Shown here piece by piece: positions 8,176 through 16,306 of a stretch of DNA of 64,000 bases (the first letter of the stretch is position 1; each line of letters begins with the position of its first letter). This DNA comes from DASVEG01 sp035540495 (GTDB lineage Bacteria; Actinomycetota; Acidimicrobiia; Acidimicrobiales; CADCTF01), in contig DATLGL010000015.1 of NCBI GenBank assembly GCA_035540495.1, positions 137,572 to 201,571 of the forward strand, given 5' to 3'. The notes beneath the pieces are model-generated. The model did not search any database, was not told the DNA's origin, and saw only the letters and a list, made by a program, of their open reading frames with translations. The position numbers were made by a program, and so were the translations under genes.

Positions 8176-8283
8176 ATGAGCGACCTCCTGCTCTACCTCG
8201 GCATCATCGCGGCAGCGACGTTCTTCATCGTGCTCGCCGGCCTCGGGTACTTCTCCCCCGGCAGCGACAAGAAGAGCGAGTAG
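8176..8283 (+). CDS. 35-residue single-pass membrane microprotein, probably LexA-controlled
   Basis: A longer open frame starts inside the LexA box, but the best start is ATG 8176, because AAGGAG at 8164-8169 stands six bases upstream. The 35-residue product is a short polar head (MSDLL), one membrane helix (about residues 4-26, LLYLGIIAAATFFIVLAGLGYF) and a charged tail (SPGSDKKSE). It is divergent from imuA'-imuB across a perfect LexA box. SOS-induced small membrane proteins such as Caulobacter SidA inhibit cell division, so a checkpoint role is an attractive inference, but no homology is claimed. The stop TAG abuts the stop of the glutamate dehydrogenase gene. Confidence 0.68.
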   Translation: MSDLLLYLGIIAAATFFIVLAGLGYFSPGSDKKSE

Positions 8284-9540
8284 CTACGGGAACAGGCCGC
8301 GGGTGGTCATCGCCTCGGCGAGCCGCTCGACCGCCAGCGCGAAGGCCGCCCGTCGCAGCGACACGTCGAGCGCCTGCGACTTCGCCCACACCGCGGTGAA
8401 CGCCTCCTCCATGTAGCCGCGCAGGCGCGTGGCGACCTCGGTCTCGTCCCACGCGATGCCCTGCCGGCTCTGCACCCACTCGAAGTACGACGCGGTCACA
8501 CCACCGGCGTTGGCGAGGATGTCGGGGACGACGATGACGCCCTTCTCGTCGAGGATCGGATCGGCTGCGGTGACCGTCGGACCGTTCGCCGCCTCGACGA
8601 CGACCTTCGCCGTCAGCCGGCGGGCGACGTCGGCGGTGATGGCGCCCTCGAGCGCGGCCGGGACGAGCAGGTCGCACTCGATCCCCCACATCTCGTCCTG
8701 GGTGATGGGGTCCCCGCCGGCAAAGCCTGCGACCGATCCCGTCGCGGCGACGTGGTCGGACAGCTCGCCCGGATCGAACCCACCGGGGTTGTAGACCGCG
8801 CCACCGATGTCGCTGACCGCGACGACCCGCATCCCCGCGGACGCGACGAGGAACGCGAGCGGTCCGCCAACCTTGCCGAACCCCTGGATGATCGCCCTGC
8901 CACCGACGAAGGGCAGGTCGAGGGCGGCGAACGCCGCGCGAGCCGCCACCAGCACGCCCGTCGACGTCGCGCCGGAGTGTCCGCGGGTGCCGCCGACGCT
9001 CAACGGCTTTCCGGTCACAGACGCCGGCATGTTGCGCCCCTGCATCATCGACAAGGTGTCGTAGAGCCACGCCATGACCCTGCCGTCGGTGTTGACGTCA
9101 GGCGCGGGGATGTCCATGTCGGGGCCGAGCAGCGGCGAGATCTCGAGGGTGTAGCGGCGGGTCAGCCGCTCGAGCTCACCGAACGACAGCTGACGAGGAT
9201 CGCACCGCACGCCGCCCTTGCCGCCACCGAAGGGAAGACCGGCGATGGCCGTCTTCAGCGACATGCCGGCCGCCAGCGCGGCGACCTCGCTGCCGGTCAC
9301 GTCCGGATGGAAGCGGATGCCGCCTTTGGCCGGTCCACGCGTCGTGTTGTGGTGCACCCGCCAGCCCGAGAACACCTCGATGCGACCGTCGTCCATCCGC
9401 ACCGGCACCGAGACCTCGAGGGTTCGGCGGGGCGTGCAGATCATCGTGTGCAGGTCGCGGTCGAGGCCCAGGAGCTTCGAGGCATCGTCGATCCGCTCGA
9501 CGATCGCTGCCCAAGGATCCGACCGGTCTTCCACTGACAC
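8284..9540 (-). CDS. gdhA: Glutamate dehydrogenase
   Basis: A 418-residue Glu/Leu/Phe/Val dehydrogenase. Visible motifs are RGPAKGGIRFHP (substrate site), LPFGGGKGGVRCDP with the catalytic lysine near residue 105, DIPAPDVNT, and the Rossmann motif GFGKVGGPLA near residue 220. It interconverts glutamate with 2-oxoglutarate and ammonia. The length and the GGGKGG motif fit the hexameric NAD(P) type; coenzyme preference cannot be decided by eye. It stands alone on the minus strand, close to the arginine-degrading pair at 11-13 kb, whose ammonia and proline-derived glutamate it could process. Confidence 0.95.
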   Translation of the reverse strand: MSVEDRSDPWAAIVERIDDASKLLGLDRDLHTMICTPRRTLEVSVPVRMDDGRIEVFSGWRVHHNTTRGPAKGGIRFHPDVTGSEVAALAAGMSLKTAIAGLPFGGGKGGVRCDPRQLSFGELERLTRRYTLEISPLLGPDMDIPAPDVNTDGRVMAWLYDTLSMMQGRNMPASVTGKPLSVGGTRGHSGATSTGVLVAARAAFAALDLPFVGGRAIIQGFGKVGGPLAFLVASAGMRVVAVSDIGGAVYNPGGFDPGELSDHVAATGSVAGFAGGDPITQDEMWGIECDLLVPAALEGAITADVARRLTAKVVVEAANGPTVTAADPILDEKGVIVVPDILANAGGVTASYFEWVQSRQGIAWDETEVATRLRGYMEEAFTAVWAKSQALDVSLRRAAFALAVERLAEAMTTRGLFP

Positions 9541-9595
9541 CGGGCTCCATCATGCCCACCGGCGCCGGAGAACGTGCGCCGCGTTGATCGCCGGC

Positions 9596-9907
9596 TCAGC
9601 CCTGGAACGAGGGCTGCACGCCTTCCTTGTAGTGGATGTAGAGGCCGCGGATGATGTCTTCGATGCCGGCGTCGGACGCACCGCTCGCCAGCTCCACGTT
9701 GATCACGTTCGAGTAGATGTGGATCGACGAGGCCACACCGGCTTCGAAGAGGCGGCGGGCCAGCACATCGGGCGGGCGGTCGCCGACGACGTCGTCGATC
9801 GAGCCGTAGCGCTCGTGACCCATGCCGGTCAGCGTGCGGTTGATCTCGAAGCGGACGACGCCTGCGCGGTCGCTGGGCTTGCGGGAGACGGCGATCGGCT
9901 GGCCCAT
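9596..9907 (-). CDS. NifU N-terminal-like (scaffold-type) domain protein
   Basis: A 103-residue protein. The pattern VRFEINRTLTGMGHERY, then PDVLARRLFEAGVASSIHIY and SNVINVELA resembles the Nfu/NifU N-terminal domain found as a stand-alone protein in Actinobacteria. The cysteines of the Fe-S-binding NifU C-terminal domain are absent, so it would not carry a cluster by itself. A TAACCT box at 9918-9923 lies ten bases before the ATG, suggesting a nearly leaderless mRNA. It is divergent from the AI-2E permease gene. The function of such stand-alone domains is not established. Confidence 0.6.
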   Translation of the reverse strand: MGQPIAVSRKPSDRAGVVRFEINRTLTGMGHERYGSIDDVVGDRPPDVLARRLFEAGVASSIHIYSNVINVELASGASDAGIEDIIRGLYIHYKEGVQPSFQG

Positions 9908-9955
9908 GGCGACGCGGAGGTTAGTGGGACCGCCGATGGGGCGACCAACCCGTCC

Positions 9956-9961
9956 TACGAT
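9956..9961 (+). promoter_or_regulatory. -10 box (TACGAT), leaderless geometry
   Basis: TACGAT is followed by seven bases and then ATG 9969, so transcription is expected to begin at or next to the start codon of the permease gene. No convincing -35 is seen. Confidence 0.5.
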
Positions 9962-9968
9962 GCCGCCG

Positions 9969-11078
9969 ATGGCGCTCGAGCCCGCGCGGCGGCCGGTCCC
10001 GGTACGGACGATCCTCGCCACGATCGGGCTCGTGCTGGCCACGATCGTGGCCATCGCGATCGTCCAGAAGCTGGCGAACGTGATCGGGCTGCTCGTGGTC
10101 GCGCTGTTCTTCGCCATCCTCCTGACGCCGCCGGTCGACTTCCTCGAACGGCACCGGATGCGCCGGTCGCTCGCGACGATCGTCGTGTTCCTGTCGGGCG
10201 TCGTCCTCTTCTCACTGATGATCGCCGCCTTCGTGCAGCCGATCGCGCGCGAGGTCGACGACTTCATCGAGAACTTTCCGACGTTCGTGGAAGATGCCCG
10301 CGAGGGGCGCGGGCCGATCGGCCGTGTCGTCACACGGTTCGAGATCGACACCTACATCGAGGAGAACCAGGACCAGCTCGAACGTCAGCTCCGTGGTGCG
10401 GGCGCGCCGGCTCTCGACGTCGCCCGGAGCGTCGCGAGCGGGGTGTTCACGTTCGTCACGATCCTCGTGCTGTCGTTCCTGATGATCTTGGAGGGACCGC
10501 AGATCACGGCAGGGATCCTTCGCGTGATCGACGACGGCGACCGACGGGAGCGCCTGCGGAAGGTCGCCGCCGACTGCTCCAAGGCCGTCACCGGCTACAT
10601 GGCAGGCAACCTCGTCATCAGCGTCATCGCCGGCGTCACGACGTTCGTCTTCCTCAGCATCATCGGCGTGCCGTTCGCCGGCGTGCTCGGGCTGTGGGTC
10701 GCGTTCGCCGACCTCATCCCCCTGGTCGGCGCGACCCTCGGCGCGATCCCGACGATCGCGGTGGCGTTCCTCAGCTCGCCCACCGACGGGATCGCTGCGG
10801 TGATCTTCTACGTCGTCTACCAGCAGTTCGAGAACCACCTGCTCCAGCCGACGGTCATGTCGCGCACCGTCGACATCAACCCGCTCGGCGTGCTCGTGAG
10901 CGTGCTCGTCGGAGTCGACCTGTTCGGCATCCTCGGCGCGCTGCTCGCGATTCCCGCCGCAGGCGTGCTGCAGGTCATCGTTCGCAACCTCTACGACGAG
11001 CACCGTGGACGGCTGAAGCCGGTGCCCACGGTCGGAACCGACGAGATCCCGATCACGGAGGCGGACGATGGCGAGTGA
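9969..11078 (+). CDS. AI-2E (TqsA/YdjX-like) family transporter
   Basis: A 369-residue polytopic membrane protein of the AI-2E exporter/permease family. It shows about eight membrane helices: two near the N-terminus, then a large loop (about residues 95-150) and a C-terminal helix cluster containing VAFADLIPLVGATLGAIPTI and QQFENHLLQPTVMS, the two family signatures. Substrates are rarely known; some members move autoinducer-2, others sodium/protons. ATG 9969 is preferred to ATG 9960 because of the -10 box at leaderless distance. The 3' end overlaps the next gene by 11 bases, linking it with the arginine-degrading module. Confidence 0.88.
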   Translation: MALEPARRPVPVRTILATIGLVLATIVAIAIVQKLANVIGLLVVALFFAILLTPPVDFLERHRMRRSLATIVVFLSGVVLFSLMIAAFVQPIAREVDDFIENFPTFVEDAREGRGPIGRVVTRFEIDTYIEENQDQLERQLRGAGAPALDVARSVASGVFTFVTILVLSFLMILEGPQITAGILRVIDDGDRRERLRKVAADCSKAVTGYMAGNLVISVIAGVTTFVFLSIIGVPFAGVLGLWVAFADLIPLVGATLGAIPTIAVAFLSSPTDGIAAVIFYVVYQQFENHLLQPTVMSRTVDINPLGVLVSVLVGVDLFGILGALLAIPAAGVLQVIVRNLYDEHRGRLKPVPTVGTDEIPITEADDGE

Positions 11079-12279
11079 GGAGATCGAGCTCCACGGCCAC
11101 ATCATCGACTCGCTGATCCTGCCCAAGGTGATGGACGTCATCCTCTCCGCGGGCGCCGACTACCGGATGCTGCAGTTCGACATCGGGCGCACCAACGCCG
11201 ACGTGAGCACGGCGCGCATCGAGGTCACGGCGGAGTCGGACGACGCGCTCGCCGCGCTGCTGGTCGAGCTGCAGGTGCACGGCGCGAACCCGGTCCACAC
11301 GGTCGACGCCGAGGTGGTGCGGGCCGACCGCGACGGCGTGTTCCCGGCCGGCTTCTACTCCACGACGAACCTGCCGACCGCGGTGCGGATCGACGGGCGG
11401 TGGATCGACGTCGCGCAGCCCGAGATGGATTGCGGTGTCGTCGTGCGGGATGGCACGGCCGCAACGGTTCCGGTGCATCAGGTGCGAGAGGGCGACGCGA
11501 TCGTCGTCGGCCACGAGGGCGTGCGGGTGTCGCCGCCGGCCCGCCCCCGCGGATCGAACCCCTTCGAGTTCATGGGCTCGGAGGTCTCTTCGGAGAAGCC
11601 GAAGGCGCTGCTCGTGGCGGAAGTCGCCGAGCGCGTTCGGCTGGCCCGCGAGAGCGGACGCAAGATCCTCGCGGTATGCGGTCCGGCCGTGATCCACACG
11701 GGGGCGGCTCCTCCCCTCGCCCGCCTCGTGCGCGAGGGGTGGATCGACGTGTTGTTCGCGGGCAACGGCTTCGCCACCCACGACATCGAGTCGAACGTCA
11801 TGGGAACATCGCTCGGCGTGTCGGTCCGCGAGGGCGCGCCGACCGAGGGCGGCCACTCGAACCACCTGCGCGTCATCAACGAGGTCCGCCGCTACGGATC
11901 CATCGCCGCCGCGGTCGACGCCGGGTACATCGATGCGGGCGTCATGTACGAGTGCGTTCGCCGTCAGGTGCCGTTCGTCCTCGGTGGGTCTCTTCGTGAC
12001 GATGGCCCGTTGCCCGACGTGTACACGAACGTCGTCGAGGCGGCGGACGCGATGCGGTACCTCGTGCCCGACGTCGGCGTCGCGCTGATGCTCGCCTCGA
12101 CGTTGCACGCCATCGCGACGGGGAACCTGCTGCCGGCCGACGTGGAGACGTTCTGCGTCGACATCAACCAGGCGGTGGTGACGAAGCTCGCCGATCGGGG
12201 CAGCCACCAGGCGCTCGGGATCGTCACCGACGTCGGGCTGTTCGTGCACCAGCTCGCGTCCGAGCTCTGCGGTCCGTGA
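11068..12279 (+). CDS. LOR/SDH-type ornithine cyclodeaminase (TIGR00300/COG1915 family)
   Basis: A 403-residue protein equivalent to the C-terminal half of cyanobacterial AgrE/ArgZ and to the archaeal ornithine cyclodeaminase family. The N-terminal LOR/SDH conserved region (HGHIIDSLILPKVMDVIL) is followed by a Rossmann-like nucleotide-binding part (GRKILAVCGPAVIHTGA, LFAGNGFATHDIESN, GGHSNHLRVINEVRR). The expected reaction is ornithine to proline plus ammonia with bound NAD. Its stop overlaps the next gene as GTGA, and that next gene is the arginine dihydrolase half, so together they should convert arginine to proline. The assignment is by family; activity is inferred. Confidence 0.82.
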   Translation: MASEEIELHGHIIDSLILPKVMDVILSAGADYRMLQFDIGRTNADVSTARIEVTAESDDALAALLVELQVHGANPVHTVDAEVVRADRDGVFPAGFYSTTNLPTAVRIDGRWIDVAQPEMDCGVVVRDGTAATVPVHQVREGDAIVVGHEGVRVSPPARPRGSNPFEFMGSEVSSEKPKALLVAEVAERVRLARESGRKILAVCGPAVIHTGAAPPLARLVREGWIDVLFAGNGFATHDIESNVMGTSLGVSVREGAPTEGGHSNHLRVINEVRRYGSIAAAVDAGYIDAGVMYECVRRQVPFVLGGSLRDDGPLPDVYTNVVEAADAMRYLVPDVGVALMLASTLHAIATGNLLPADVETFCVDINQAVVTKLADRGSHQALGIVTDVGLFVHQLASELCGP

Positions 12280-13121
12280 CCGCGGCGTCGGTGGGAGACG
12301 GCGAGCTGTCGTGGGGGCGGCGGTTCCTCATGTGCCCGCCGACCCACTTCGGCGTGCTGTACGAGATCAACAGCTGGATGTCAGCTGAGGTTCCGGTCGA
12401 CGTCGATCGCGCGCAGTCGCAGTGGGACACCCTTGTCGCCACGCTGCGCGCCGCCGGCGCCGAAGTCGAGGTGATGGACGCGGTCGAGGGGCTCCCCGAC
12501 CTCGTGTTCACCGCCAACGCGGGTGTCGTCAACGGGACGCAGTTCGTGCCGGCCCGCTTCCGTCATCCCGAGCGCCAGGGCGAGACGCCGCACAACGTCG
12601 AGTGGTTCTCGTCGAACGGGTTCACCGTCGATGAGCTCCCGCTCGGCGTGTCCCACGAGGGAGCGGGCGATGCCTTGCCGTTCGGCTCCGTGCTCGTGTC
12701 GGGATACCGCATGCGGAGCGACGCCGCATCCCACGCGTACCTCTCGCGGTTGACCGGTGCGGCCGTGCGGAGCGTCGAGCTCGTCGACGAGCGGCTGTAC
12801 CACCTCGACATCACGTTCTGTCCGTTGGACGAGCGACGGGCGATCGTCGCGCCGATGGGTTGGGACGCCTACGGCCGTCGGGTGATCGAGTCGTTGGTTC
12901 CCGAGCTGCTCGTGCTCGACGAGGAGGCGACGCTGCGGTTCTGCGCCAACTCCGTCGTCGTCGGGCGGACGATCGTGATGCCCGGCTGCACCGTGGAGGT
13001 CGGCCGGCAGCTCGAGGCGTGGGGGTTCACCGTCGAGGTCGTCGACGTGAGCGAGTTCCAGAAGGCGGGCGGCGCGTGTCGGTGCCTGACCCTCGCGCTC
13101 GACGTCAGACTGTCGACGTGA
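12276..13121 (+). CDS. Arginine dihydrolase-like guanidine-modifying enzyme (ArgZ N-terminal type)
   Basis: A 281-residue protein of the amidinotransferase/dihydrolase superfamily. The catalytic set of ArgZ-type enzymes is visible: N32 in YEINSWM, N81 in TANAG, E128 and D132 in SHEGAGD, H176 in YHLDITF and the nucleophile C268 in KAGGACRC. Such enzymes convert arginine to ornithine, two ammonia and carbon dioxide. Dimethylarginine dimethylaminohydrolase is the main alternative, but the coupled ornithine cyclodeaminase gene argues for arginine dihydrolase. GTG 12276 overlaps the previous stop; its own stop overlaps the next GTG. No signal peptide is present, so it is cytoplasmic. Confidence 0.85.
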   Translation: MTAASVGDGELSWGRRFLMCPPTHFGVLYEINSWMSAEVPVDVDRAQSQWDTLVATLRAAGAEVEVMDAVEGLPDLVFTANAGVVNGTQFVPARFRHPERQGETPHNVEWFSSNGFTVDELPLGVSHEGAGDALPFGSVLVSGYRMRSDAASHAYLSRLTGAAVRSVELVDERLYHLDITFCPLDERRAIVAPMGWDAYGRRVIESLVPELLVLDEEATLRFCANSVVVGRTIVMPGCTVEVGRQLEAWGFTVEVVDVSEFQKAGGACRCLTLALDVRLST

Positions 13122-13474
13122 GTGACATCCGCGAGCACGACGAACGCCCCTGGGGCAACTACACGGTCCTGAGCGACGCCGACGATCACAAGGTGAAGGA
13201 GATCGTCGTCCTCCCGGGGAAGCGGCTGAGCTACCAGACGCATGCGCGCCGCTCGGAGCACTGGTTCGTGGTGCGGGGAGAGGGCGTCGTCACCCTCGAC
13301 GGTGAGGAGCACGTCGTCGGTCGAGGCCAGGCGATCGACATCGCGCGAGGCGCCGCGCACCGCATCGAGAACCGCGCTGACGGCGACCTCGTGTTCATCG
13401 AGGTCCAGCACGGCGACTACTTCGGTGAGGACGACATCGAGCGTCTCGACGACGACTTCGGTCGGGCGGGGTGA
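13118..13474 (+). CDS. Cupin protein, mannose-6-phosphate isomerase type II-like
   Basis: A 118-residue single cupin domain resembling the C-terminal domain of type II phosphomannose isomerase/mannose-1-phosphate guanylyltransferase: ERPWGNYTVL at the start, KRLSYQTHARRSEHWFVVRGEG with metal-ligand histidines, and GAAHRIENR. Stand-alone versions are usually annotated phosphomannose isomerase, but many have no proven activity. It is coupled by GTGA to the arginine dihydrolase gene and to the acetyltransferase that follows. Confidence 0.78.
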   Translation: MSDIREHDERPWGNYTVLSDADDHKVKEIVVLPGKRLSYQTHARRSEHWFVVRGEGVVTLDGEEHVVGRGQAIDIARGAAHRIENRADGDLVFIEVQHGDYFGEDDIERLDDDFGRAG

Positions 13475-13893
13475 CCGTCACCTACGACGGCGACTGCTCG
13501 ACGGTCGACTGGGCGCAGGTGAAGGCCGACCTCGTGGCCGACGCCTTCGACAACGGTCGCACGCCTGCCGCGCTGCGACGTTCGTTCGAGCAGTCGCAAC
13601 ACGTGGTCTTCGCACGTGACGCTGGTGGGCGGGTGGTGGGCACGGCACGTCTGCTGTCGGATGGCGTCTGCAACGCGTACCTCGTCGACGTGTGGACCCT
13701 GTCGTCCCGTCGCCGTGAGGGCGTCGCGTCGGCAATGGTTCGCTCGTTGATCGAGGCGGTGCCCGGACAACACGTCGGCCTGCAGACCGACGACGCTCAG
13801 GCGTTCTACGAGTCGCTCGGCTTCCGTCGCCAGCCCGAGTTCATGGCGACGGTGTCGGGCTCGTGGCTCGACAACGAGCCGAACCGCTCGTGA
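13471..13893 (+). CDS. GNAT family N-acetyltransferase
   Basis: A 140-residue acetyl-CoA-dependent acetyltransferase. The central strand VVGTARLLSDGVCNAYLVDV is followed by the pyrophosphate-binding loop RREGVASAMVRSLIE, then FYESLGFRRQPEFM typical of the GNAT C-terminus. The GTG start overlaps the cupin stop by four bases. The substrate is unknown. The operon context (arginine degradation and cupins) does not identify it. Confidence 0.85.
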   Translation: MTVTYDGDCSTVDWAQVKADLVADAFDNGRTPAALRRSFEQSQHVVFARDAGGRVVGTARLLSDGVCNAYLVDVWTLSSRRREGVASAMVRSLIEAVPGQHVGLQTDDAQAFYESLGFRRQPEFMATVSGSWLDNEPNRS

Positions 13894-13909
13894 TCGTCGA
13901 GCACGCGTC

Positions 13910-14257
13910 GTGAGGATCGTCCGCTTCGACGCTTCCGCTGGGCGTTCGATCGACGCGTTCGGCAGTCGGAATGCGACGCTGTCGCCCCTGATGGGCGCCG
14001 ACGACGCCGCCCGTACGGTCTGCATCCACCTCGCCGCGGGCGGCGAGATCGCTGAGCACGCAGCGATGGCCGTGCAGCTGTTCTGCGTAGTCAGCGGGGA
14101 GGGGTGGGTCTCAGGCGGTGACGGCCGGAGGCACCCGATCGGCCCGCTGCAGGCTGCGCACTGGTCGTCGGGCGAACTGCACGCCGTCGGCACAGACGGA
14201 GGTCTCGTCGCCTTCGTGATCGAAGGTTCGTTCGAGGTCGTCGCTTCGCCCGCGTGA
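13910..14257 (+). CDS. Small cupin-domain protein
   Basis: A 115-residue protein with the cupin fold pattern: VCIHLAAGGEIAEHAAMAVQLF, then CVVSGEGWVSGGDG, and ELHAVGTDGGLVAFVIEG. The canonical metal-binding histidines are partly lost, as only EH in the first motif and LH in the second are obvious. It starts at GTG 13910, 16 bases after the acetyltransferase stop, and ends the plus-strand run before convergent genes. Function unknown. Confidence 0.72.
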   Translation: MRIVRFDASAGRSIDAFGSRNATLSPLMGADDAARTVCIHLAAGGEIAEHAAMAVQLFCVVSGEGWVSGGDGRRHPIGPLQAAHWSSGELHAVGTDGGLVAFVIEGSFEVVASPA

Positions 14258-14279
14258 CCACTCGACAACACCCCTGGCG

Positions 14280-14819
14280 TCAGATCCAGCCAGCGCGGCG
14301 CAGCACATCGAGCGCGACATCTCGGACCGGGCGGTCGTCGTTCTCGACGACGAAGTCCTCGTGTGCAGCCTGCTGGAGGATCTCCTCGAGCTCGACGGTT
14401 CGCGCCAGATGCCAATCGAGGGACGGACCTTCTGGCATGCGCCTGGTGAGCCGTTCGAGACGCACCGGCTCGGGACCGGTGATGCGGACGGTGGTGATCT
14501 CCGCTCCCGGGATCGCGGCGCGGTAGCGGTCGACCTCACTCCCGTCCTCGAGGACGTGGGCGAGCACCAGCCGCGTCGCTCCATGGGCTCGGTAGATCGG
14601 CCACAGCGCGGCGAGGTTCTCGAACATGAGGTCGGCGTTCCAGCGCGACGACGGTGGCCACATCGCCGTGAGCGCGTCGAGGTCGATCGTCGCGTTCGGG
14701 ACCTCCATCTCGGCGAGCGCGTCGTTGATCTCGTAGGCGACGGTGGTCTTGCCTGCGCCGACGGTGCCGGTGATCAGCAGCACCGGCACCGGCACCGGCG
14801 TCGTGGTCTCAGGCGTCAC
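14280..14819 (-). CDS. P-loop ATPase/kinase-like protein
   Basis: A 179-residue P-loop NTPase. The Walker A sequence GTVGAGKTT lies near residue 20, followed by DLDALTAMWPP (a nucleotide-kinase-like LID/substrate segment) and a C-terminal VENDDRPVRDVALDVLRRAGW, as in shikimate-kinase- or AAA_33-type small kinases. The GTG at 14819 overlaps the stop of the upstream acetyltransferase by 11 bases, so it is chosen over an in-frame ATG further upstream. The phosphoryl acceptor is unknown. Confidence 0.78.
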   Translation of the reverse strand: MTPETTTPVPVPVLLITGTVGAGKTTVAYEINDALAEMEVPNATIDLDALTAMWPPSSRWNADLMFENLAALWPIYRAHGATRLVLAHVLEDGSEVDRYRAAIPGAEITTVRITGPEPVRLERLTRRMPEGPSLDWHLARTVELEEILQQAAHEDFVVENDDRPVRDVALDVLRRAGWI

Positions 14820-15285
14820 GAACGAGCTCCTGGAACTCCCGCCCATCGACGTCGAAGCGGCGCACGACGTCGAACCCGGCGGAGAGGCACAGGCGGGTCG
14901 AGCGGTCGTTGAACGCGGCGATCGCCGTCCGGAAGCGCTCGGGTCTGAAGCGGAGTCGGGCGAACTCGAGGATCGACGGGAACACCTGCGTCGCGAGGCC
15001 TCGGCTCAGCAGGTCGGGACGAACGCCGCCGCCGACGTCGACCGTGCCCGGCTGGGCGTCCTGTCCCCGGACCCGCGCCTCGACGCCGAAGCAGCAGAAC
15101 CCGATGACCTCGTCGGTGTCCCGCCGCGCGATGCCGAAGTAGCCGTAGCCGTCGTCGTCGACCGCGAGGAAATCGGCCGCGTTCGCCGGATCTCCGTCGT
15201 AGATGTCGTACGGCGCCTCGTAGGCCCATGCCGCGACCGCGTCGGCTTCGTCACGACGCAGCGGACGGATGACGACGTCGGTCAC
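14809..15285 (-). CDS. GNAT family N-acetyltransferase
   Basis: A 158-residue acetyltransferase starting at GTG 15285, four bases inside the stop of the upstream gene. Motifs are VVIRPLRRDEADAVAAW at the N-terminus, FCCFGVEARVRG, the acetyl-CoA loop region GGVRPDLLSRGLATQVFPSI and the C-terminal STRLCLSAGFDVVRRFD. It resembles RimJ/RimL-type enzymes. It forms an overlapping three-gene set with the conserved unknown protein upstream and the P-loop protein downstream. Confidence 0.85.
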   Translation of the reverse strand: MTDVVIRPLRRDEADAVAAWAYEAPYDIYDGDPANAADFLAVDDDGYGYFGIARRDTDEVIGFCCFGVEARVRGQDAQPGTVDVGGGVRPDLLSRGLATQVFPSILEFARLRFRPERFRTAIAAFNDRSTRLCLSAGFDVVRRFDVDGREFQELVRDA

Positions 15286-16241
15286 TGGTCTGCAGCCCGA
15301 TGACCGACAGCTGGATCCCACGCGGGCGGCGCGGTCTGCAGATAGGTGCGGACACGATCGAGGAACGTCGGTGCGTCGATCGACGAGTCGCCGTCGTGCG
15401 AGAGCGTCGGCGTGAGGGCGCTGACACCGTCCGCCCGCCACTTCACCGCGTCGAGCTCGCTCAGCTCCCTGGCGAGCGGCAGCAGGGCGACGCGCTGGGG
15501 ACGAGGCCGTGACTGGTACTGCACCCACGTCTCGTACCGATGGGTCAGCTTGAACCGCCGGCCGTGGACCAGCGCGACGATGCTCATGTCCGTCGCGTTG
15601 TGGATCGCCATCGGGTGCACGCCGGTGTAGCGCTGCCCGGTGAACCGGTGGCCCCACGTACGTTCGAACGACGGGTCGACCGTCACCACGGCGAGGTCGA
15701 GAGCTGGGTCCTCCTCGATGGAGATCAGCTTGTCGTCGATCGCCCGTTCGCTCGCGGTGAGGCGCTCGTCGTCGTCGATCCAGAGGTCGCGGTAGACGTC
15801 GATGTCGTCGATCATCCGCGGGAGGTGCTCGAGGCCGACCGGGTACGGGTCGCCGGGCGTCAGCTGCCCGGTGATCGAGATCGTCGCGCTGATGCGGGCC
15901 GCCCGACGATCGCGGTAGGTGCCGAAGTCGCCGGCCGCCGCGATGTCCTCGAGGAGCTCGCGGTGCTCCATCGCGTGGTGCGGAGCGACGAGGGCGTAGA
16001 CGCCGACGAGCCCGTCCTGATCGAAGTGGTTGTTCGTGACCACCTCCGCCTCGCCGTGCAGGTCGAGCCCGCGCTCGACGTACCGGAGCGCCATCTGGGC
16101 GGACAGGTCCGCCTTGAGCGACGGCTCGGCACAGGGGAAGCCAGGCCAGTGGGTCAGCGAGAGCACCGTTGCTTCGTTCGGCGATCCGTCGATGACGACG
16201 TTCGGGACCGACCTCGACGCGTCGTACTCGAGATACCGCAC
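15282..16241 (-). CDS. Conserved protein of unknown function (DUF6687-like)
   Basis: A 319-residue protein starting at GTG 16241, with TACGTT seven bases upstream (leaderless geometry). Conserved-looking segments include VLSLTHWPGFPCAEPSLKAD, TNNHFDQDGLVGVYAL and TVDPSFERTWGHRFTGQRY. NHFDQDG recalls the DHxDxDG metal motif of DHH phosphoesterases, but the rest of that family's signature is not evident. No signal peptide or membrane helix. I associate it with DUF6687 from memory only; function unknown. Confidence 0.7.
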   Translation of the reverse strand: MRYLEYDASRSVPNVVIDGSPNEATVLSLTHWPGFPCAEPSLKADLSAQMALRYVERGLDLHGEAEVVTNNHFDQDGLVGVYALVAPHHAMEHRELLEDIAAAGDFGTYRDRRAARISATISITGQLTPGDPYPVGLEHLPRMIDDIDVYRDLWIDDDERLTASERAIDDKLISIEEDPALDLAVVTVDPSFERTWGHRFTGQRYTGVHPMAIHNATDMSIVALVHGRRFKLTHRYETWVQYQSRPRPQRVALLPLARELSELDAVKWRADGVSALTPTLSHDGDSSIDAPTFLDRVRTYLQTAPPAWDPAVGHRAADQ

Positions 16242-16248
16242 GCACCCG

Positions 16249-16254
16249 AACGTA
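16249..16254 (-). promoter_or_regulatory. -10 box (TACGTT on the minus strand), leaderless geometry
   Basis: Read on the minus strand, TACGTT is followed by seven bases and then the GTG start at 16241. The divergent HNH gene has its own box at 16294-16299, so the 65-base gap carries two back-to-back leaderless promoters. Confidence 0.5.
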
Positions 16255-16293
16255 GACCTTCGCGCCGCCGGCATTTCTGTCTCACCCCCGTCG

Positions 16294-16299
16294 TATCGT
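16294..16299 (+). promoter_or_regulatory. -10 box (TATCGT), leaderless geometry
   Basis: TATCGT is followed by seven bases and GTG 16307, the start of the HNH protein, which predicts a leaderless transcript. Confidence 0.5.
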
Positions 16300-16306
16300 C
16301 CCTCTT

